Below, in pieces: positions 16,533-25,186 of a stretch of 42,856 bases of DNA. Every line of letters starts with the position of its first letter. Within the stretch, counting starts at the first letter, position 1. The notes beneath the pieces are model-generated. The model made no database searches, was not told where the DNA came from, and saw only the letters and a list, made by a program, of their open reading frames with translations. A program made the position numbers and the translations under genes. Origin of the DNA: Bacteroidaceae bacterium (GTDB lineage Bacteria; Bacteroidota; Bacteroidia; Bacteroidales; Bacteroidaceae); contig JAEEOB010000122.1 in the NCBI GenBank assembly GCA_016284045.1, positions 1 through 42,856 on the forward strand. Reading direction: 5' to 3'.

Positions 16533-18176
16533 ATGAACAAGATAATTTATCATTCAATCATCGGAATGCTTTTCACGGCTGTGATGGCGGTGGCTCTCTA
16601 TAGTTGCTCTGACTCGTGGGACGACCATTACGACCAGAATGGAACTAACGGCAATGAGTCAATCTATCAGCTCGTCAAAGACAACCCGAAGCTTTCCGAC
16701 TTCATGAGGGTGCTTGAAGCCACTCATGTATATAACAACAACAAACCCACAAAGGTTACTTTTGCACAACTTATTGCTGCTGATCAGGCACTTACTGTCT
16801 GGGCACCGCTTAACGGCTCTTTCAATGCCGATTCCCTTCTGGAAATATGCAAAACGCAGAAGGGAGACTCTGTCGTTGCTAAACATTTCATCATGAACCA
16901 TATTGCGCATAATCTTTATAATATGAATGCGCAGACTGATGAAAACGTGAGAATGCTGAACGATAAATTTCTGAGGCTTACTCCGAAGGCTCTGTATAAT
17001 GCGAATGTCGTGGAAAACGACTATAACATTCCAGCCATCAATGGGCTTTTGCATGTCGTGGCTAATGATGCCGACTACACATACAACATTTATGAGGGAA
17101 TGACAACCATGCAGGAATACGAACATATCGGAAAATTTCTCAAGAAATATGAGAAGCAGGAGCTCGACGAGGAACGATCTATTCAGGCAGATGTCGTGGA
17201 CGGAAGAAAAGTCTATTCTGACTCTGTCATGATTACAGAGAACAACCTGTTCAGGGTGTTTGACAAAATCATGGAGGAAGACTCGCTATATGGGATGTTG
17301 GTGCCTGACAGGGAGACATGGAACAGGGTTTATGATGAGGCGAAGCAGTATTTCAATTTTGGCGCTATCGAAAAGGCGGATTCTGTGTCAGAATACTGGA
17401 CGAATGTGGTGCTGATTCGTGACCTCATTTTCAACAGAAACACACAGCGGTCTGAGAATGACTCCATCTTCACAACATCCTACACCAACAGGGATTGGCC
17501 TTACCACGTGTTCTATAATCCTTTCCAGCCAGGGGGATATTTTGACCATGCGAACATCACGGATTCACTGCTTTGTTCTAATGGATATCTCTATTTCATC
17601 AAAGAGTGGCCGTTCACACCGAAGCAAATCTATTTCCACCCCATTGTCGTACAAGGAGAAAGAGAGGCTAATATGACGGCATATAAGGATTGTACGCTCA
17701 ACTATCGTCAGGCGTTCGGAGATTCTATTTCAGCTAACGGATATGTGGACATCGTGCCTAGGGCAAGTACCAGCAACTGGAGTACTACTTTTGAAATCAG
17801 AAACACACTCTCTGGCACTTATAACATTTATGCTGTTATTCAGCCGAAAACGGTTTATCTGGCCAATTCGAGAGACTTCAAACCGAATAAGTTTAAGGCT
17901 GTGTTAAACTATATGGATGTGGATGGGGTTATGAAATCTGTCAACTTCGATGATGAGGTTTCTAACAACCCGTATCGGACAGACTCCGTGCTCATCGGAC
18001 AGTTCACCTTCCCGACATGCAACTATCAACAGCAGGAAACGACTGTTAGCTTGCAGCTCAAGTGTTCAATTACAAACAGACAGACGAACTTCTCACGCGA
18101 AATGTTTCTCGACTGTATTTATCTAAAACCAATCTCTGAAGAGGAGACTAAAGCAAGAAAGGAGGTTAGAAGATGA
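16533..18176 (+). CDS. Lipoprotein with FAS1 domains and a C-terminal beta-rich domain
   Basis: 547 residues with a lipobox ALYSC (Cys25) and then an acidic/His linker (DSWDDHYDQNG). FAS1-like motifs are LTVWAPLNGSFNADSLL (about residue 87), PAINGLLHVVANDADY (the H2-like end) and a second YGMLVPDRETWNRVYDEA (about 254). From about residue 375 a beta-rich tail follows (GTYNIYAVIQPKTVYLANSR; a terminal CIYLKPIS strand), comparable in position to the tail of the preceding protein. Its stop codon overlaps the next susC-like start by 4 bases (ATGA), a sign of translational coupling and a functional tie to the second SusCD pair. Likely surface lipoprotein. The glycan-binding role is inferred. Confidence 0.8.
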   Translation: MNKIIYHSIIGMLFTAVMAVALYSCSDSWDDHYDQNGTNGNESIYQLVKDNPKLSDFMRVLEATHVYNNNKPTKVTFAQLIAADQALTVWAPLNGSFNADSLLEICKTQKGDSVVAKHFIMNHIAHNLYNMNAQTDENVRMLNDKFLRLTPKALYNANVVENDYNIPAINGLLHVVANDADYTYNIYEGMTTMQEYEHIGKFLKKYEKQELDEERSIQADVVDGRKVYSDSVMITENNLFRVFDKIMEEDSLYGMLVPDRETWNRVYDEAKQYFNFGAIEKADSVSEYWTNVVLIRDLIFNRNTQRSENDSIFTTSYTNRDWPYHVFYNPFQPGGYFDHANITDSLLCSNGYLYFIKEWPFTPKQIYFHPIVVQGEREANMTAYKDCTLNYRQAFGDSISANGYVDIVPRASTSNWSTTFEIRNTLSGTYNIYAVIQPKTVYLANSRDFKPNKFKAVLNYMDVDGVMKSVNFDDEVSNNPYRTDSVLIGQFTFPTCNYQQQETTVSLQLKCSITNRQTNFSREMFLDCIYLKPISEEETKARKEVRR

Positions 18177-21100
18177 AACGTATCCTATTTTTTGCAGCGT
18201 GCTACTTCTTTGCCGCGATGAATTTCCAACTTTTTGCTCAAGACACCGACACGGAAGAAGAAGCCGTAGAACCGGCGCAGACCAAGAGGATTGTGAAACC
18301 GAACATAAGAAATATCCCGACTCATGAAGTTTGTGGTAGAGTGTTCGATGCGGCTACACATCAGCCGGCATCCGGTGTACAGGTGAAAGTATATAATGAG
18401 ATGTATTTCTCTGCCATGACAGATGAGAATGGACAGTATTTCATCAATGTGCCTGATTATGCTTCTTCACTCACTTTCTGGGCCGATGGATACATTTTGC
18501 TGCAGGTTCCTATCGGAAACGAGAAGCAGGTGCAGGATGTTTTCATGTATGATGCTAAATTTGGAGAGGTGTATAATAGGCAGACTTCTGCTGTCACTAA
18601 AAAGACGGAGATGGTCTCCTATAACAATAATGACTTGTCTATCGACAACCAGATTCAGTCGAAGCTGGGGGGCGATATCTGGACCACTAACCGAAGCGGA
18701 CAGACGGCTCAGGGAGTGAAGATGCTCATGAATGGTATCAACTCTCTTAACAGCAATGCACAGCCCCTGGTCATCATCGACGGTGTCATTCAGAACATGC
18801 AGTATGCTTCTCCTTCTCTCCATGACGGATTTTTCAATAATATTCTCGCCAACATCATGGTGGAGGATATCGAAAAGGTTTCTGTTCTGAAAAACGGTAC
18901 AGCGGTTTATGGAGCGAAAGGTGCTAATGGGGTGCTTATCATTGAGACAAAGAGAAACAAGTCCATGGCCACAAAAATCGATGTTAGCCTCGGTGGGGGC
19001 TTTGAACTTGTGCCAAAATTGCCCGACATGATGAATGCAGAGCAGTTTAGGGTGTATGCGTCTGAGCTCATCGGTACTACGGGAACAAAGAGCAACTCTT
19101 TCAAGTTCCTCCAGACCGACCCCAATTACTATTATTATAATATGTATCATAACTCCACTGACTGGACTGATAAGATTTACAAGGAAGCATGGACTCAGAA
19201 CTACAGCATCAATGTGCAGGGTGGTGACGACATTGCTAACTACAACCTTTCTGTGGGATATGCTGGAGCTGACAATACGATTAAGGATTTCTCTTTCTCA
19301 AGATTTAATCTCAGACTAAATTCCGACATTGTGCTTGCAAAAGCGCTAACGGTAAGATTCGATGCCGCTTATGCAGATGTCACGAGAAACATGAGAGACG
19401 ACGGAGTGAAGGATAACGTTACAGATGGAGTGATTTCTGCACCGGCCTTCCTCTCACTCATCAAGTCTCCTTTCCTCTCACCATACGCATACGATATGAA
19501 GGGTAATCTCTCATCTTATCTTGCGGAGGCTGACGACTATCTGTCTGATGTGGTCTCACCTAGAAGAGACTATACTACTTCTCTTGCCAACCCGCTTTCC
19601 ATTCTGCAAAACGGAGAAAGCACCAACAAGAACTATTTTGGAAACAGGTCTGTCACCCTTTCTATAACTCCCACTTGGGACATCAATAATAACTGGAAAC
19701 TTACAGACCAATTTGCTTTCCAGCTTATCAACACAGATGAGAACTACTATCTGCCAACGAACGGAGTGCCTGATTATGAGGTGGCTGGCATCGGAACAGT
19801 GGAAAACTGTGCAAGTGCGCTTGCGGGAAGACAAATCACTTTGATGAACGACCTGAATATCGCTTTCAGCAAGCGTTTCCATCAGCATTACCTCAAAGCG
19901 AAGGCGGGATTCAGATATATACACGACACTTATAACCTGAACACACAAATCGGTTACAACACAGGTAATGATAAGACTCCGAACATGTCAAGCTCTCTGA
20001 AATATAAGCAGACGGACGGTATTGACAATAAGGATATTAATCTTACATATTATCTTACTGCTGACTATAATTTCATGGAGAAATACTATCTGTATGCGGC
20101 TCTCGCACTTGATGGATCAAGCAAATTCGGAGTCGATGCGGAGGATGGTATGAAAATCGGTAATTATGCGTTTGGATTCTTCCCCTCTGTTGAGGCGGCA
20201 TGGGTAATCACCAATGAGAAGTGGTTTAAGCCCACGAAAGCTGTCAATTACCTTAAACTTAATGTCGGTTTCGACTTACTGGGTAACGATGACATCAACA
20301 GCATCGCATCAAGGTCTTATTTTAAGGCTGGAAAAATGTTCAATGCCCTTACGGGGATTTCTATGGCTAATATCGGTAACTCAAAACTTCAGTGGGAAAC
20401 TACTGCAAGACTGACTGCCGGTATTCAGGGAGCTTTTGCAAACAACCGGATTTGGCTGGCGTTCAACTATTTCAATAGCAACACCTATAACTTGCTTTCC
20501 CTCGGTACGCTTTCTTATATCTCTGGTCTGGAAACGAACTGGATCAACGACGGAAGAATCCACAATGAGGGATTTGATTTCAGTGCAGATGCGAAAATCG
20601 TCAACACAAAAGACTGGAAATGGTCGCTCGGTTTCTCTCTCGGACATTATGTTAATGAAATCAAACGGCTCCCGGCAAATAAGAATATGATTCTTAACGA
20701 GATGTATGGTGCTGCAATCATCAACCAGAAAGGCGGGGCTGTCGGGCAGTTCTATGGATATAAAACTGACGGCGTCTTTGCTACAGCTGAAGAGGCTCAG
20801 CAGGCTGCTCAATATCAGCAGACCCAGACTGGCGCCAAGCAGTATTTCATGGCTGGAGACATGAAGTTCGTGGATGTCAATGGTGACAAATGTATAAACA
20901 AGGAGGATATGCAGGTTATTGGTGATCCTAATCCTGATTTCTATGGAAATCTGTCAACGATGATTGCATGGAAGAATCTGACACTTTCGGCTACTTTTAA
21001 TTATGCTGTGGGTGGAGATATCTACAACTATCAGAGGGCGATTCTGGAGTCTGGATCTTTCTTCTATAACCAGACTACTAATATGCTGGCTAGATGGACA

Positions 21101-21421
21101 CACGATGGACAGAACACAGATGTGCCGAGGGCTGCTTTCCTCGATGAGATGGGCAACAGCAGATTCTCTGACAGATGGATTGAGGATGGGTCTTACCTCA
21201 AGCTTAAGAATGTCACACTCAGCTACAGTATTCCTATACGAAGCGCTTACCTCCAGGGGATTACCATCTGGGGAGCTGCTAACAACCTCTTCACTTTCTC
21301 TAAATATCTCGGCTCCGACCCAGAAACTGCGCATGCGAATACTGTGCTCGGTATGGGAATCGACAGAGGACTCCTGCCGGTGGGAAGAAGCTTTGCGTTT
21401 GGAATGAAGATTAACCTCTAA
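18173..21421 (+). CDS. SusC/RagA-like TonB-dependent outer-membrane transporter (second copy)
   Basis: 1082 residues. The signal peptide ends at LFAQ and is followed by an acidic linker. A carboxypeptidase-regulatory-like domain (about 51-135) shows VCGRVFDAATHQPASGVQV and MTDENGQYFINVP. The plug domain (about 155-265) shows MLMNGINSLNSNAQPLVIID and VSVLKNGTAVYGAKGANGVL. The barrel ends in FGMKINL. No clear TonB box is visible between the N-terminal domain and the plug, unlike the first copy. The two barrels are clearly different proteins and not a recent duplication, which suggests they handle different oligosaccharides or chain lengths. The start overlaps the upstream FAS1 gene by 4 bases, and its SusD partner follows after 13 bases. 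Confidence 0.94.
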   Translation: MKRILFFAACYFFAAMNFQLFAQDTDTEEEAVEPAQTKRIVKPNIRNIPTHEVCGRVFDAATHQPASGVQVKVYNEMYFSAMTDENGQYFINVPDYASSLTFWADGYILLQVPIGNEKQVQDVFMYDAKFGEVYNRQTSAVTKKTEMVSYNNNDLSIDNQIQSKLGGDIWTTNRSGQTAQGVKMLMNGINSLNSNAQPLVIIDGVIQNMQYASPSLHDGFFNNILANIMVEDIEKVSVLKNGTAVYGAKGANGVLIIETKRNKSMATKIDVSLGGGFELVPKLPDMMNAEQFRVYASELIGTTGTKSNSFKFLQTDPNYYYYNMYHNSTDWTDKIYKEAWTQNYSINVQGGDDIANYNLSVGYAGADNTIKDFSFSRFNLRLNSDIVLAKALTVRFDAAYADVTRNMRDDGVKDNVTDGVISAPAFLSLIKSPFLSPYAYDMKGNLSSYLAEADDYLSDVVSPRRDYTTSLANPLSILQNGESTNKNYFGNRSVTLSITPTWDINNNWKLTDQFAFQLINTDENYYLPTNGVPDYEVAGIGTVENCASALAGRQITLMNDLNIAFSKRFHQHYLKAKAGFRYIHDTYNLNTQIGYNTGNDKTPNMSSSLKYKQTDGIDNKDINLTYYLTADYNFMEKYYLYAALALDGSSKFGVDAEDGMKIGNYAFGFFPSVEAAWVITNEKWFKPTKAVNYLKLNVGFDLLGNDDINSIASRSYFKAGKMFNALTGISMANIGNSKLQWETTARLTAGIQGAFANNRIWLAFNYFNSNTYNLLSLGTLSYISGLETNWINDGRIHNEGFDFSADAKIVNTKDWKWSLGFSLGHYVNEIKRLPANKNMILNEMYGAAIINQKGGAVGQFYGYKTDGVFATAEEAQQAAQYQQTQTGAKQYFMAGDMKFVDVNGDKCINKEDMQVIGDPNPDFYGNLSTMIAWKNLTLSATFNYAVGGDIYNYQRAILESGSFFYNQTTNMLARWTHDGQNTDVPRAAFLDEMGNSRFSDRWIEDGSYLKLKNVTLSYSIPIRSAYLQGITIWGAANNLFTFSKYLGSDPETAHANTVLGMGIDRGLLPVGRSFAFGMKINL

Positions 21422-21434
21422 TTTCTTTAATAGT

Positions 21435-23123
21435 ATGAATATGATTAAGTATATATATAAATTCGCAATTTGTTGTCTGCTCACTTCCTTTGCGGGTACT
21501 TTTGTGAGCTGTGAGGAAACTGATTCCGAACTTGTCGCTTTTGTTGAGGATAATCAGTTGAATACCCCGAACGACACCGTTTATTCTCTTATGGGAATTA
21601 TCAACAAAATGCAGGTGGTGGCCGACAGATCCATTCTTCTTGGTGAGCTGAGAGGGGAACTAACTGCATTGACCGAACATGCAAATCTTGATCTTCAGGA
21701 TATTGCTAACTTTACTGCCGGGACAGATAATCCTTACAACGATGCCAGAGATTATTATGCCATTATTCAGAATTGCAATTATTTCATTGCCAATGCGGAT
21801 ACATTGCTGATGAAAAGAGGATACAAGGTGTTTATAAAGGAACTGGCGGTTATAAAGACCTACAGGGCGTGGACCTATCTGCAGCTTGCTATGAATTACG
21901 GAACGGTACCATTCTTCACAGAGCCTATTCTTTTAGAGAAGAATGCCAACCCGGATCTCTACCCGCATTATGATGTGAAGCAGATTGCGGAATTCTTTAT
22001 AAAAGACCTCGCCCCATACGTGGATACGGATTATCCTAACTATGGTGCCATCAACTCTTTGAATTCAAGTAAATTCTATATTCCGGTCAGAGTGCTGCTC
22101 GGCGACCTCTGTCTTTGGGCTGGTAAATATAGGGAAGCAGCTAAATTCTACCACGACTTCTTTACAAAACAGGGAAGTGTATATCCTGTTGGAAATTCTG
22201 CTGCTAAATGGGATTCATATAAGTTTGAAAAGGTTGAGGATAATTATGCCTCCCTGTTCAGAGGAGATGGAGATCGTGATTTACTCACGCTCATCCCTAT
22301 GGAAACTATGGAATATGATGGAATAATGTCTTATCTGAAGGATGTGTTCAACTCAACAGAGGACAACAACTATTTCTATCAGGCTACTCACTCTAAGGCG
22401 TATGATGAGCTGTCACAGGCACAGCAGTATGCACTTGTTTATACCGACCCGGTTACGCTTTTGCAAGATACCGTGTTGGCTACTGACACCATTCATTATG
22501 AAACAGAACAGCTCAAAGGTGACCTCCGTCAATATAGCATTTTCCAGCTGAGAAATCAGCCTTCTGCATCGTCTAATATTTCTTCGATCCGTCAGACATG
22601 TAGGAAGTATGAGTCTGACAATGTCATTCTATATCGCACACAGCATGTGTATCTCAGGTTTGCTGAGGCACTCAACAGGGCTGGATTCCCACAGGCCGCT
22701 TTCGCTGTACTCAAATACGGACTTTGGAAGGACAACATCGAGAAGTATATCTCTGTTGAGGAACGTGAAGAGGCGGGAGATCTGCTATCATTTAGTGAAT
22801 ACAATTTCGACAGGGGCAACACTGCTGGCATTCATTCAAGAGGTTCCGGAGATGCGAATGCTGACACCACGTATGTCATTCCGGCTTTGGCATCCAAAAA
22901 CGACTCTATTCTTTTTGTTGAAACTAAGATTTGCGATGAGATGGCGCTTGAGACGGCTACGGAGGGATTACGATTCTACGATTTAATGAGAATTTCCATG
23001 CACCGAAACGACCCTACTTTCCTTGCTGCTAAGGTGGCGTCAAGAAATGGGGCGGCTAATTTCAACCAGGCGCTTTATTCTCTGCTGTCAGACAATAAAA
23101 ACTGGTATCTTCCGTTACAATAA
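21435..23123 (+). CDS. SusD/RagB-like surface glycan-binding lipoprotein (second copy)
   Basis: 562 residues. A lipoprotein signal ends in FVSC (Cys26). The N-terminal half is helical with SusD features (ARDYYAIIQNCNYFIANADT, IKTYRAWTYLQLAMNYGTVP, VRVLLGDLCLWAGKYREAAK). The C-terminal part has the LRFYDLMRIS motif that corresponds to the GKRWFDLVR of other SusD proteins. It partners the SusC encoded immediately upstream and binds glycan at the surface. It is divergent from the first SusD in this operon. A 26-base gap leads to the symporter gene. Confidence 0.92.
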   Translation: MNMIKYIYKFAICCLLTSFAGTFVSCEETDSELVAFVEDNQLNTPNDTVYSLMGIINKMQVVADRSILLGELRGELTALTEHANLDLQDIANFTAGTDNPYNDARDYYAIIQNCNYFIANADTLLMKRGYKVFIKELAVIKTYRAWTYLQLAMNYGTVPFFTEPILLEKNANPDLYPHYDVKQIAEFFIKDLAPYVDTDYPNYGAINSLNSSKFYIPVRVLLGDLCLWAGKYREAAKFYHDFFTKQGSVYPVGNSAAKWDSYKFEKVEDNYASLFRGDGDRDLLTLIPMETMEYDGIMSYLKDVFNSTEDNNYFYQATHSKAYDELSQAQQYALVYTDPVTLLQDTVLATDTIHYETEQLKGDLRQYSIFQLRNQPSASSNISSIRQTCRKYESDNVILYRTQHVYLRFAEALNRAGFPQAAFAVLKYGLWKDNIEKYISVEEREEAGDLLSFSEYNFDRGNTAGIHSRGSGDANADTTYVIPALASKNDSILFVETKICDEMALETATEGLRFYDLMRISMHRNDPTFLAAKVASRNGAANFNQALYSLLSDNKNWYLPLQ

Positions 23124-23149
23124 GAGATTGATTAATTTAACTTGATATT

Positions 23150-24628
23150 ATGAACGAAAAAGTTTATCAGACTGGTAGCAAAGGCTATCTCATTTCTATT
23201 GTGATGGTCGCTGTCCTCGGAGGACTTCTCTTTGGATACGACACAGCTGTGATATCTGGTGCGGAAAAAGGATTGCAGGCATTCTTTATTGGTGCACAGG
23301 ATTTTACTTACACTGATGGCTTCCATGGCTTTACTGCTTCTAGTGCGCTTATTGGATGTATTATCGGTTCTGCTCTTTCTGGATTGCTGGCTTCTAAACT
23401 CGGACGTAAAAAGTCGCTTGTGGTTGCTGGTATTCTTTTCTTTATTTCTGCTCTGGGTTCTATGTATCCTGAGTTTCTCTTCTTTGAAAAAGGAGTACCC
23501 ACACAATCCCTGCTTATTTCTTTCAATATCTATAGAGTAATTGGAGGTATTGGAGTCGGATTGGCATCGGCAATTTGCCCCATGTATATAGGAGAGGTGG
23601 CACCATCCAATATCAGAGGTATGCTTGTTTCTTGGAACCAGTTCGCGATTATTTTCGGTCAGCTTGTCGTTTACTTCGTCAATTTTATCCTTCTTGGTGA
23701 CCACACCAATCCTGTTATGGAGTCAATTGGCGAAGGGGTCAACAAAGTGTTACCGGGAAGTGACCCGTGGACTATACAGACAGGATGGAGATACATGTTC
23801 GGATCTGAGGCTGTACCTGCAGGATTATTCACTATACTTATTTGTTTCGTTCCCGAAACTCCAAGATATCTCGTGATGGTGAAACAAGATCAGAAAGCGC
23901 TTTCTATTCTTTCTAAAATCAATGGTTCTACTAAAGCACAACAGATTCTTTCTGATATCAAGGAGACTATCACTGTTAAGACAGAGAAATTGTTCACTTA
24001 CGGATGGTTGTGCATCTTTGTCGGTATTATGCTTAGCGTCTTCCAGCAGGCCGTTGGTATCAATGCTGTGCTTTATTATGCACCACGTATCTTTAAGGAT
24101 ATGCGTCTTGATAACGAGATGGTGTTTACGGTCATCATGGGTGTCGTGAATATCCTTTTCACATTAGTTGCCATCTTCACTGTTGAGAAACTTGGACGTA
24201 AGCCTTTGCTTATCTGGGGTAGTATCGGAATGGCGATTGGTGCTATGGGTGTTGCTCTCTCGTTCGGACATCCGGGGATGGAATTTGTCACAATGATTTC
24301 TATTATGGTCTATAGTGCATCATTCATGTTCTCTTGGGGACCTATTTGCTGGGTGCTCATCGCAGAGATTTTCCCGAATACAATCCGTGGTGCAGCTGTA
24401 GCTATTGCAGTGGCATTCCAGTGGATTTTCAACTTCATCGTTTCTTCAACGTTCGTACCTATGTTCAATATGCACCTCACAGAAGGCGATGACTTCGGGC
24501 ATTGGTTCACTTACGGACTCTATGGGGTTATTTGTGTGATTGCTGCCATATTTGTCTGGAAACTTGTTCCTGAGACTAAAGGCAAGACTCTCGAAGACAT
24601 GACAAAACTTTGGAGAAAGCAAAAGTAA
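23150..24628 (+). CDS. xylE: Sugar/proton symporter, XylE-like (MFS sugar porter family)
   Basis: 492 residues, almost the length of E. coli XylE (491), with twelve predicted membrane helices and no signal peptide; an inner-membrane transporter. Sugar-porter signatures are all present: GGLLFGYDTAVISGA in helix 1, LGRKKSL in loop 2-3, YIGEVAPSNIRGMLVSWNQ, VPETPRYLV, QQAVGINAVLYYAP (sugar-contacting glutamines), LGRKPLLI, GPICWVLIAEIFPNTIRG with its conserved Trp, and VPETKGKTLEDM at the end. These track XylE closely, so D-xylose is the likely substrate, though related members carry glucose, galactose or arabinose. It is the last gene of the operon, directly before a terminator. It supplies the step from periplasmic monosaccharide to cytoplasm. 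Confidence 0.9.
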   Translation: MNEKVYQTGSKGYLISIVMVAVLGGLLFGYDTAVISGAEKGLQAFFIGAQDFTYTDGFHGFTASSALIGCIIGSALSGLLASKLGRKKSLVVAGILFFISALGSMYPEFLFFEKGVPTQSLLISFNIYRVIGGIGVGLASAICPMYIGEVAPSNIRGMLVSWNQFAIIFGQLVVYFVNFILLGDHTNPVMESIGEGVNKVLPGSDPWTIQTGWRYMFGSEAVPAGLFTILICFVPETPRYLVMVKQDQKALSILSKINGSTKAQQILSDIKETITVKTEKLFTYGWLCIFVGIMLSVFQQAVGINAVLYYAPRIFKDMRLDNEMVFTVIMGVVNILFTLVAIFTVEKLGRKPLLIWGSIGMAIGAMGVALSFGHPGMEFVTMISIMVYSASFMFSWGPICWVLIAEIFPNTIRGAAVAIAVAFQWIFNFIVSSTFVPMFNMHLTEGDDFGHWFTYGLYGVICVIAAIFVWKLVPETKGKTLEDMTKLWRKQK

Positions 24629-24665
24629 AAGAGGCTTCAAAAAATATCAATAATCCAAATCAAAT

Positions 24666-24700
24666 AAAGGTGTGACATCAGACCGATGTCACACCTTTTT
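24666..24700 (+). terminator. Strong intrinsic terminator of the SusCD/FAS1 operon
   Basis: A perfect 14-bp stem (AAAGGTGTGACATC / GATGTCACACCTTT) with a 5-base loop (AGACC) runs into T residues, 37 bases after the symporter stop. The other strand also has an A/T tract, so it may work in both directions, but dnaX ends about 490 bases away. Confidence 0.9.
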
Positions 24701-24761
24701 GTATGATCCCATTATTTCCCTATAATCTCTTATAACCTCCCACAATCATTTTAGTTTCACT

Positions 24762-24834
24762 CAAGTTTCTGAAGTCATTATTTATTGTTTTTCAACACAT
24801 TGTCAGTTGTGTTCTGGCAATCACACCGGATGGC
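24762..24834. repeat. Dispersed 73-bp repeat, copy 1
   Basis: Aligns without gaps to 42588-42660 with 7 mismatches in 73 bases (about 90 percent identity). Both copies end in ACCGGATGGC followed by a T run. Copy 2 starts 31 bases after a truncated serine-recombinase gene. It is probably the remains of, or passenger DNA from, a mobile element. Confidence 0.75.
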
Positions 24835-24913
24835 TTTTTGTTAAGCGTAGTCCTCATTGCCAATGGCAAACAAAAGGGGGCTATAAAAAAGTTTTTATAT
24901 AAAAGCGACCCAT

Positions 24914-25007
24914 AATCATCCGGATGGTTTTAAGTTAAGTTCGCTATCATCTGTATGTTTTTTAAGTTAGGTTCGCTATCTTCCGGATGGTTTTTGTTAA
25001 ACGAAGT
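24914..25007. repeat. Tandem 30-32-bp repeat (three units)
   Basis: Units at 24914-24945, 24946-24977 and 24978-25007 share the pattern ATCnTCCGGATGG...TTAAGTTnnGTTCGCT or GTTAAACGAAGT. A fourth related unit is at 24818-24851, and the motif TTTTTGTTAAGCGAAGCG near 42735 is related. The units abut with no spacers, so this is not a CRISPR array. Confidence 0.65.
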
Positions 25008-25186
25008 GTTTTTTGTGCGAAACAAAGTTGAGCATTTTTTTGTTTTGTCTTTTGTACGTCGTTGCAGCCAGTGTAAGCCCCTCCTGAATCAGCTAAGCCT
25101 TTAGTCATAGTAACACCTTATCATCCAAGACAAAACCTTTTTTTTATTATTGTTTTTTGATTGAACATCCGAAACTTGAATTAGTT

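Larger units (their letters stand above)
24701..25186. other. Repeat-rich intergenic region between the operon terminator and dnaX
   Basis: 486 bases with no plausible gene. From left to right: a TATAATCTC/TATAACCTC repeat block (24706-24743), a 73-base repeat shared with 42588-42660, a 32-bp unit once at 24818-24851 and in tandem at 24914-25007, then T-rich sequence down to the dnaX stop. No convincing terminator for dnaX is visible. Confidence 0.6.

Noticed and set aside
18467-19150. Minus-strand frame of 227 codons inside the second susC-like gene
   Set aside because: Antisense shadow of a clearly coding frame, with no signal peptide, motif or promoter.
24818-25007. CRISPR-like array of 32-bp repeats
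   Set aside because: Three units abut with no spacers, the units are degenerate, and there are no cas genes.
24701-25186. Possible small genes in the 24.8-kb gap
   Set aside because: All open frames are short, repeat-derived and without initiation signals.
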